This document shows positions 57,896-64,000 of a stretch of DNA of 64,000 nucleotides, piece by piece. Position numbers and translations under genes: made by a program. Under the pieces are notes generated by a model, which was not told the DNA's origin, did no database searches, and saw nothing but the letters and a program-made list of their open reading frames with translations. Positions within the stretch are counted from its first letter, which is position 1. The number at the start of each line of letters is the position of its first letter. The stretch spans positions 124,001 through 188,000 of the forward strand of contig DEKW01000013.1 of NCBI GenBank assembly GCA_002354055.1. The letters are read 5' to 3'. This DNA comes from Bacteroidales bacterium UBA2712 (GTDB lineage Bacteria; Bacteroidota; Bacteroidia; Bacteroidales; Paludibacteraceae).

Positions 57896-58890
57896 GATTT
57901 CTTTATCTTTCTTTTAATATTTCGCAAGTTAACATATACAAATGAAGCCATTCGCAATACGCATATATTGCTCAATACCAATCTTGCTTGATAATCTCCA
58001 TGCTGATGAATAAACTTAAATAGAGAAGGATTGTTTCTAAGCATACTCAAAAGTTTTTTTTGCTCATCTTTAGGTAATCGCATCACACCACGTATGGATG
58101 TGTTTATTCTCCATGGTACACACTCTGCAATCTCTGGCTTCCACTGTGGTTTTATTTGCGGAACTATTCCGTGAATCGCTTGAGCTAATACATAACTCAT
58201 GTCATAGACTTTCTGAGCAGTGGCAGCGGACTTGGTGTCCGACGACATATTGTCAACACGATAGAAATGGAAAAACTCGTCCACATTCATTATACGCTGA
58301 CATACATTGACGGCCAAAATCGTATGGATTACATCTCCGCCATAGAGATCATTAAACCACAATCCGTTCTCAATTAGGAACTCCCTTTTATAAATTCTGT
58401 TCCATGGGAAGGTAATCTCTATGCATTGCTGTTTTTCCGATATGAGTTCTTCCTCAGGGCCTGTAATGACATCTGTAGGAACAAGGCGGCGCATGATGTT
58501 TCCAAAATTGTCTTGAATGTTGAAATGTAGAATCTCAAGATCATTTTTCTCACATAAATCAAGTACATGAGCAAGACAATTTTCCTGGATATAATCGTCG
58601 GTATCAATAAACCAAACGTAACGTCCCTTAGAGGCTCTCAAACCTGTATTCCGGGCTGCGCCTAACTTCTTGTTTACATCATGGCGAATTAGGGTTAGAT
58701 TTACATGCTTTTGAGCATACTCTAACACCACATCTTCCGAATGGTCAAGGGAGCAATCATTCACACAAATTACTTCGTATTGTTCCTCTGGGACATCTTG
58801 GGAATAAATGCTTTCTAAGCACTTACCAATATAGCGTTCTACGCCATAGAACGGTAATATAAATGATATTCTAATTTGTTGCTTTTCCAT
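57892..58890 (-). CDS. Glycosyltransferase family 2
   Basis: 332 aa from ATG 58890. GT-A fold: ISFILPFYGVERYIGKCLES, VICVNDCSLDHSEDVV, AARNTGLRASKGRYVWFIDT and the DTDD metal site. After the catalytic half the C-terminal 130 residues are helical. Adds sugars in a polysaccharide cluster. AT-richer than the housekeeping genes nearby, as is common for such clusters. It overlaps the truncated upstream reading frame by 20 nt. Confidence 0.9.
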   Translation of the reverse strand: MEKQQIRISFILPFYGVERYIGKCLESIYSQDVPEEQYEVICVNDCSLDHSEDVVLEYAQKHVNLTLIRHDVNKKLGAARNTGLRASKGRYVWFIDTDDYIQENCLAHVLDLCEKNDLEILHFNIQDNFGNIMRRLVPTDVITGPEEELISEKQQCIEITFPWNRIYKREFLIENGLWFNDLYGGDVIHTILAVNVCQRIMNVDEFFHFYRVDNMSSDTKSAATAQKVYDMSYVLAQAIHGIVPQIKPQWKPEIAECVPWRINTSIRGVMRLPKDEQKKLLSMLRNNPSLFKFIHQHGDYQARLVLSNICVLRMASFVYVNLRNIKRKIKKS

Positions 58891-59293
58891 ATCGTATGCG
58901 TCTATAAAGATTACGTATTCCATCAACTGGGAAGCGATGACCAAATATTCGCCAATAAAGTACATACGGAATTGGCACGCCTTTCTTCAGTGGCAACTTT
59001 CCCATTTTTCGGTACATATCTGGGCGGTGCTCCTTAATATAGGCGTCAAAAGCAGCCATCTCTTTCTGATTAAATGAATTTTCCTCTTGCAATGCGAGGC
59101 GAGTACGATAAACCTTTATCAACAAGTATTCGATTTGACGTTGCATGGTTACATGCGCAAATCCTTTAGATGGATGTTTTTCTTCGTTCTCTATCAAACT
59201 GCGAGCTATAATCTCATGGTGATTGATAGTCCGCATCATCACTTTTGGATCCATTGTCTGCCCCTCACGTCCGACCAGCATGGGCGACCCCAT
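58871..59293 (-). pseudogene. C-terminal remnant of a glycosyltransferase
   Basis: 140 codons reading LVGREGQTMDPKVMMRTINH and on through IEYLLIKVYRTRLALQEENS to GHRFPVDGIRNLYRRIRYGK. This resembles the helical C-terminal third of a GT2-type transferase; the catalytic GT-A half is missing. It is joined to the glf fragment at about 59280-59290 by what looks like an internal deletion. Alternatively a small protein starting at ATG 59293 is still made. Confidence 0.55.
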
Positions 59294-59784
59294 TGTTTCT
59301 CGGTGTACTCTTTGATTAGTTTTTCGTAGATATCGCGACCAACGAGCAGCAAGGCTTGTTCCTCCAGATTGCGAGGCTCTGATCCGTCAAGCTTGGCGGA
59401 TACAGCTGCGCGTTGTTCGGCGATTTTCGCTTGTGCTTCTTCGGGAGTATGAACACCCCACATCTGATAGAAGGTGTTCATGTTGAAGGGCAGGTTGTAT
59501 AGTTCGCCGTGGTAGTTGGCTAGCGGGCAGTTGGTGTAGCGGTTGAAAGGCACAAGGGCATTGACGAAATCCCACACGGCTTTGTTAGCAGTGTGGAAAA
59601 TATGGGCACCGTACTTGTGGACGTTGATGCCTTCGGTTTTCTCACAATAGACATTGCCGCCGAGTTGCGGACGTTTGTCGATGACGAGACATGACTTGCC
59701 TGCCTGGTGGGCTTTGTAGGCAAAGGTTTCTCCGAACAAGCCGGAACCAACAATAAGAAAATCGTACTTCGGACCTTTATACAT
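59239..59784 (-). pseudogene. glf: Truncated UDP-galactopyranose mutase
   Basis: 181 codons; full-length Glf is about 370-390 aa. The FAD-binding N-terminus is present (YDFLIVGSGLFGETFAYKA, DKRPQLGGNVYCEKTEGINV with HKYGAHIFHT), and it continues to KEYTEKQWGRPC. After that the frame reads foreign residues (WSDVRGRQWIQK) to a stop. The second half, with the rest of the active site, is missing, so it should be inactive. The start codon lies 4 nt after the terminal hairpin of the structured RNA. Confidence 0.88.
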
Positions 59785-60087
59785 AAAACGCGGATTTCTT
59801 CTCTTGCTTATCCGCCGTTTGTGGTCCTAGGAAAACCAATATATCCGAATAAGCAATGCAGAAACCCACGCTGTGTATATGCGTACACACGCGCCTACCT
59901 ATATAAAGGTAAACGCGGGTGCATAATACACCCCATGAGCATCTACCACTACTTGTTTTTTAGATATATTGACTTTTTTTGAAATTTCCTAGGTTTCAAA
60001 CGGTCAAAAACAAGCGTTAGTAAACGCCATTAAATATGTCTGCTCCCTCACCCTGATGTATCATGCAGACACCCCAGCGTGAGTTTG
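59785..60087 (-). ncRNA. Candidate structured RNA, copy 2
   Basis: Homologue of copy 1 on the opposite strand. Shared parts: GCGTT/AACGC hairpin, TTTGAAACCTAGGAAATTTC segment (59984-60000), a middle hairpin of different sequence but same position (TACCT/AGGTA), and a terminal hairpin with outer arms GCGTGGGTTT and AAATCCGCG. CCTAGGAAA again complements TTTCCTAGG in the loop. Changes in the stems are compensatory or wobble. It ends 4 nt before the glf ATG, so it may act as a leader of the polysaccharide genes. Confidence 0.68.
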
Positions 60088-60093
60088 CGGGTG

Positions 60094-60125
60094 CAAAATT
60101 ACACAAAAAAAATGACACTTGCAAA
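60094..60125 (-). promoter_or_regulatory. Promoter of structured RNA copy 2
   Basis: On the minus strand TTTG (60122-60125) and TAATTTTG (60094-60101) are 20 bp apart. It is the only promoter seen upstream of the glycosyltransferase cluster. Confidence 0.78.
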
Positions 60126-60168
60126 TAAAAGTGCCATTTTTATGGATTTTTGTATTTTTCTCTTCTTT

Positions 60169-60200
60169 TATGTCCTCCTGTTTAACGTCAGTGAGTGACG
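60169..60200 (-). repeat. 32-bp block shared with structured RNA copy 1
   Basis: The minus strand here is identical to 17549-17580 over 32 bp (it begins CGTCACTCACTGACG and continues through TTAAACAGGAGGACATA). It lies just after the stop codon of the next gene, outside the transcribed part of copy 2. Confidence 0.8.
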
Positions 60201-60205
60201 ATGGT

Positions 60206-60667
60206 TTATAAGTCTCCGGACCAGCCGTGACCTAAGTCCCAGTGCTCGTCGTAGCGGAATTCAAAATACGGCAGGGCGAAGTATTTCTCCAACAATGCGG
60301 TCAACTCTTCCTCTATGTCCTTAGCCCACTGCCCCACAAAGACCACAAAATGGTCCACAGCCCAAGCTACACGTCCACGCGGTACTTGGGTGTAATCGCC
60401 ACTAAACTTCGTAGGCTCGTGCTTTGCCAGAGCCTTAAAATACTGCTTTTGCCAAACCTGTCTATGCAGCGTCTGGTAGTTGATGTACGGAAGTCCCTTT
60501 TCTGCGGCATCCTCTACCATCTTTGGTGTAAGTTCTTTTTTGTAAACGCCGAAGAAATCGTGTTCCTCCGGGTCATACCAGAAGATTCCCACCGCCGGCA
60601 TGGGCTCATCAAAGGACTTCATATCCTTCATAATGGCTTCTTTTTCGCTATGTGTTAAAGTGGTCAT
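60206..60667 (-). CDS. Protein of unknown function, 153 aa
   Basis: Start ATG 60667 set by the promoter at 60693-60724. Soluble, with many aromatic residues (VGIFWYDPEEHDFFGVYKKE; LPYFEFRYDEHWDLGHGWSG). The middle part has GRVAWAVDHFVVFVGQWAKD, resembling a conserved Bacteroidetes hypothetical. I do not recognise a named domain. Confidence 0.72.
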   Translation of the reverse strand: MTTLTHSEKEAIMKDMKSFDEPMPAVGIFWYDPEEHDFFGVYKKELTPKMVEDAAEKGLPYINYQTLHRQVWQKQYFKALAKHEPTKFSGDYTQVPRGRVAWAVDHFVVFVGQWAKDIEEELTALLEKYFALPYFEFRYDEHWDLGHGWSGDL

Positions 60668-60692
60668 ATCGCTATCTAAACCTTTGCGGCTG

Positions 60693-60724
60693 CAAAGGTA
60701 CACAAAAAAAATGACACTTGCAAA
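60693..60724 (-). promoter_or_regulatory. Promoter of the 153-aa protein gene
   Basis: On the minus strand TTTG (60721-60724) and TACCTTTG (60693-60700) are 20 bp apart. CCTTTGC GGCT GCAAAGG (60681-60698) spans the -7 box and start. Confidence 0.78.
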
Positions 60725-60759
60725 TATAAGTGCCATTTTTTTGTATTTTTGTATTTTCT

Positions 60760-62904
60760 TTACTTAATCTCGCGGGCTTTGATGCCGTCGCGTTCGAGGA
60801 GGGCATTGATGGTCGGTTCGCCGCCACGGAAACGCTTGTACAGATCCATCGCTTTCTCGGTACCACCCTTCTCCAGGATGTTCTCGCGGAAACGCTTTGC
60901 GGCTTTCTTATCGAAGATGGAGCCGTTCTTTGCTTGCGCAGCCTTGAAGACGGAGAATGCATCTGCGTCCAGCAGTTCAGACCACTTGTAGCTATAGTAA
61001 CCTGCCGCATAACCGCCGGAGAAGATATGCGTGAACGCACAGCACATCTGTGTTCCGGGGACGTTTGGCAGAACCTGTACCTGCTCCATTGCCTCATCGC
61101 TGAAACGAACGACGGACTCTACGGTTCCGATAGCCTCGTTTACCTCAAAGGGTTTCTCCAAGGTATGCCATGCCATATCCAGATAGCCGAAGCTGAGCTG
61201 ACGTGCGCAAGCGTAAGCAGCATGGTACGTCTGCGAGGCATGCATCTTATCCAGCAACTCCTGCGGCAGACTCTCGCCTGTCTTATAGTGCTTTGCAAAA
61301 GTATCCAGGAACTCTTTCTCATCGATGAAGTTCTCGTTGAACTGGCTCGGCAATTCCACGAAGTCGCGCGGTACGTTCGTTCCGCTCTGCGCAGCATACT
61401 GGCAGCGAGTCAGCATACCATGCAGACCATGACCGAACTCATGCAAGAACGTGCGCACCTCATCATACGTGAAGAGCGCCGGTTTGTCTGCCGTCGGACG
61501 AGTAAAGTTCATCACATTGACAATATGCGGACGATGATCTTTTTTACCCTTTATATACTGCGGCTGGAAATCGTTCATCCATGCGCCGCCACGCTTGCCG
61601 TCCCGCGGATGGAAGTCTGCGTAGTAAACAGCAAGGAACTTACCTTTCTCGTCAAACACCTCATACGCCGTCACCTCGGGGTTATACACCTGAATCTTCT
61701 TGTTCTCCTTGAATTTCAGGCCATAGAGTTTCTCAGCGAGTCCGAAGACACCCTTCTTCACATTCTCCAGCTCGAAATACGGACGCAGATCATCATCGGA
61801 GATGGCATATTTCTCCTGTTTGAGTTTCTTGGAATAATAACTGAAGTCCCATGGCTGCAGATGTGCCGCATAGAAACCATGCGCATGAGCGTAGTCCTCT
61901 AACTCTTTCACTTCCTCACGCGCAGCCGGCATATAGGCGTCACGGAGTTGATCCAAGAGACGATATACATTCTCCGGAGTCTCCGCCATGGTCTTATAGA
62001 GCGATTTCTCCGCGTAGGTCTTCTTGCCAAAGAGCTTTGCGAGTGCCAGACGCGTATTCACGATCTCCACAATCAGACCGGTGTTGTCAAACTCACCTCC
62101 GACACACTTGCCGGCATTCGCCATATACAACTCGCGACGGATGTCACGGTTGTCCAGATCCTGCATCACAGGGATAGTGGTCGTCGGTTTGAGGTTCAGC
62201 AACCATCCCTCCTGCCCTTTCTTCTCTGCGTTAGCACGAAGCATCGCCTTGGTGTCGTCATTCAGACCTGCCAAGAGCGCCTCGTCGGTAATGAGCATCG
62301 TCCACGCGTTGGTGGCTTTGAGCACATTCTGACCGTATTGAAGGGTCAACTGACTCAGTTTGGCGCTCAACTCACGGTAAGTCTGCTTATCCTCAGGACT
62401 CAGGTTTGCGCCGTTATTGGCAAACGACTCGTAGATATCCTCCAGCAGCTTATACTGCGCTTTGTTCAGTTTGAGTTTGCCGCGCTGGTCATAAACCGCT
62501 TTGATACGCTTGAACAAGCCTTCATTCAGACGAATCGTAGAGGAATACTCAGACAATTTCGGAGAGAGCTCCATCTCAATCTGCTGCAGCGTGTCGTTAG
62601 TCTCTGCGCTGGTGAGGTTATAGAAACAACCGGCGACAACGGTCAGCAATTCTCCCGAAGCCTCATACGCCTCGATGGTGTTGGCATAAGTCGGAGCCGC
62701 AGGATTATTCACGATGTCGTCAATATCCTTCAGACCTTGTTTGAATGCCTCTTCAAAGGCCGGCATATAGTGCTCCGCATGAATCTCGTTAAAGGGATAC
62801 GTGCCATGCGGCGTCTTCCAGTTCTTATACTCGAAGAACGGGTTGGTTGCAGCCGTAGCTGCTAAAACAGTTGTGGCAAGAGCCATAGTTAGTAATTTTC
62901 TCAT
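60760..62904 (-). CDS. dcp: Peptidyl-dipeptidase Dcp, M3 family
   Basis: 714 aa. Signal peptide MRKLLTMALATTVLAATAA. The zinc site is FLHEFGHGLHGML near residue 490. The C-terminal KRFRENILEKGGTEKAMDLY with KRFRGGEP matches the family. Removes dipeptides from C-termini of peptides, in the periplasm. No promoter is seen between it and the upstream gene, so cotranscription is likely. Confidence 0.95.
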   Translation of the reverse strand: MRKLLTMALATTVLAATAATNPFFEYKNWKTPHGTYPFNEIHAEHYMPAFEEAFKQGLKDIDDIVNNPAAPTYANTIEAYEASGELLTVVAGCFYNLTSAETNDTLQQIEMELSPKLSEYSSTIRLNEGLFKRIKAVYDQRGKLKLNKAQYKLLEDIYESFANNGANLSPEDKQTYRELSAKLSQLTLQYGQNVLKATNAWTMLITDEALLAGLNDDTKAMLRANAEKKGQEGWLLNLKPTTTIPVMQDLDNRDIRRELYMANAGKCVGGEFDNTGLIVEIVNTRLALAKLFGKKTYAEKSLYKTMAETPENVYRLLDQLRDAYMPAAREEVKELEDYAHAHGFYAAHLQPWDFSYYSKKLKQEKYAISDDDLRPYFELENVKKGVFGLAEKLYGLKFKENKKIQVYNPEVTAYEVFDEKGKFLAVYYADFHPRDGKRGGAWMNDFQPQYIKGKKDHRPHIVNVMNFTRPTADKPALFTYDEVRTFLHEFGHGLHGMLTRCQYAAQSGTNVPRDFVELPSQFNENFIDEKEFLDTFAKHYKTGESLPQELLDKMHASQTYHAAYACARQLSFGYLDMAWHTLEKPFEVNEAIGTVESVVRFSDEAMEQVQVLPNVPGTQMCCAFTHIFSGGYAAGYYSYKWSELLDADAFSVFKAAQAKNGSIFDKKAAKRFRENILEKGGTEKAMDLYKRFRGGEPTINALLERDGIKAREIK

Positions 62905-62956
62905 TGATAATTTCGATATGTCGATATATCGGTCTGTCGATATACCGAAGTTAATA

Positions 62957-64000
62957 TTATTTCCCCCGGAGGAGGTTGATGTCGCCGGACATCTGATAGA
63001 TGCCTAAGACAGACTCATCGGCGTTGAGTTTCTTCTTGTTATACGAAGCCTTCATCATAAAGGATGCATTCTTAGCCGCGTCCGTTCCCATAGCCCGTAC
63101 GACGTAGAAATACGCACCTTCTGCTGCCGGACGGCCGTTGATATTTCCGTCCCAGCCTTTTGCCGGGTCGGTCGATTCATAAACCAGTTTGCCCCAACGG
63201 TTATAGACCCATATATGGAAATCCCGCAGCGATCTGTACGCCACGCGGAACTCGTCGTTCTTACCGTCGCCATTCGGCGTGAAGACGTTCGGAACCGCCA
63301 GATAGGACTCCGCGACAGCTACCGTCACTTCCATCGAGTCGGACGCACAAGTGGCATTATTGACCGCACATACCACACGGTATGAACCCGGCTCCGAGAA
63401 GGTATAACGGATGTCCTTGTCGTTACGCGTGACAATCAACTCCGTGGAATGATAGATCGACCATTTATAGAACTGCGCTGCAGGTGTGGGATTCGAATAA
63501 AACGCTACCTCCAACGGACCGCTGTATTCCGACGAAGCGATCAGCTCCTGGGATGTCGGGCGGTTTCGTTCATTGGATTTCTCACCCTCTTTGCCTCGGG
63601 TTGTTGCCAACGACATAAGTTGCATCTTTACTGCCTTAATGCTATCTATCGGTACATCGATCTCTACACACGCGGAATCCATGCCCAATGCCTCACGGAC
63701 GGTCTGGTCGTAGCAGAGTTTAATAGGCGTCGGGCCATAAAGAGCAGGCAGCATAAAAACAGGACGAAGGGTCGAAGCTACCGTAGCTGCAGAATCTACC
63801 CACTCCTCTGTATTCCACGCGAGCGCATTATAATCTATGGAACACGCGCGCGCATACGAACCTTGTGTACCATCCAGACGCGTATAGATATACGGCTTGG
63901 TATCGCCTTTGAGATGCAGGATCGTAGAACCACACTCGGTCTCTGCCGAGAGTACCAAATCGGTCGGCGCGGTATAATGGAAGACATAGAAAGGAGCTGA
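62957..64000 (-). CDS. 3' end of a type IX-secreted protein with PKD-like and CHU_C domains
   Basis: The frame is open to the right edge (about 347 codons present). A PKD-like Ig domain lies before YTFSEPGSYRVVCAVNNATC. The C-terminal sorting domain reads VPNVFTPNGDGKNDEFRV, IWVYNRWGKLVYES and GWDGNINGRPAAEGAYFYVV, the gliding-associated type B CTD. Secreted through the outer membrane and held at the surface. Only this C-terminal part is visible. Confidence 0.9.
   Translation of the reverse strand, partial: SAPFYVFHYTAPTDLVLSAETECGSTILHLKGDTKPYIYTRLDGTQGSYARACSIDYNALAWNTEEWVDSAATVASTLRPVFMLPALYGPTPIKLCYDQTVREALGMDSACVEIDVPIDSIKAVKMQLMSLATTRGKEGEKSNERNRPTSQELIASSEYSGPLEVAFYSNPTPAAQFYKWSIYHSTELIVTRNDKDIRYTFSEPGSYRVVCAVNNATCASDSMEVTVAVAESYLAVPNVFTPNGDGKNDEFRVAYRSLRDFHIWVYNRWGKLVYESTDPAKGWDGNINGRPAAEGAYFYVVRAMGTDAAKNASFMMKASYNKKKLNADESVLGIYQMSGDINLLRGK

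Overview
The window comes from a member of the Bacteroidales, probably an uncultured gut-type lineage. Evidence: genes are driven by the Bacteroidetes promoter (TTTG, 19-20 bp, TAnnTTTG), Shine-Dalgarno sites are nearly absent, there is a Bacteroidetes-type V-ATPase operon with a DUF2764 subunit, a succinate-to-propionate methylmalonyl-CoA decarboxylase operon, a GldF-like permease and a type B type IX secretion sorting domain. I found no tRNA, rRNA, CRISPR array, transposase or integrase.

Layout. 1-3785 (+): a short RelA/SpoT-family protein, recR, a membrane protein, a HAD-like phosphatase and a GNAT. 3834-13628 (+): V-ATPase operon (E, DUF2764, A, B, D, I, K) running into fabD, ferritin and a GH53 galactanase lipoprotein. 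13665-17440 (+): an SDR, a decayed ion-channel fragment, two voltage-sensor channels (Na+/Ca2+ type and K+ type), a membrane-anchored nuclease and a low-molecular-weight phosphatase. 17441-22500: a candidate structured RNA, a cluster of small proteins of unknown function, an HTH regulator/minimal protein kinase pair, a secreted WG-like repeat protein and fRMsr. 22535-25961: a structured leader and a single-chain restriction-modification enzyme. 26002-29787: a small regulated gene of unknown function, an array of palindromic hairpins, and lon. 29800-31097: an XRE regulator and an AT-rich region with two tiny ORFs. 31098-32000: ispE.

31875-48776 is almost wholly on the minus strand. A nine-gene run headed by gyrA (gyrA, TPR, ruvX, def, mntP, DUF3109, cinA, a permease-PD40-OmpA fusion, metallophosphoesterase) is followed by mce-mmdA-oadG-BCCP-oadB-histidine kinase. 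49168-55847 (+): pheT, prfC, a nucleoside permease, a GldF-like permease and a YfcE-like phosphoesterase. 56517-60087 (-): remains of a polysaccharide cluster (two intact glycosyltransferases plus a glf/glycosyltransferase deletion junction) preceded by a second copy of the structured RNA. 60206-64000 (-): an unknown small protein, a dipeptidyl carboxypeptidase and the 3' end of a type IX secreted protein.

How it fits together. The V-ATPase K subunit keeps the residues that bind Na+ in Enterococcus NtpK, the decarboxylase operon encodes a Na+ pump, and a NaV-like channel lies nearby. This suggests a sodium-based energy economy tied to propionate formation.

The most unusual items are: (i) two homologous, covarying structured RNAs on opposite strands 42 kb apart, one ending 4 nt before a sugar-mutase start codon; (ii) an AspT/YidE-type transporter fused to a periplasmic PD40-OmpA module; (iii) a palindrome array with compensatory changes upstream of lon; (iv) two neighbouring small proteins built from an internally duplicated module; (v) an HTH/mini-kinase pair.
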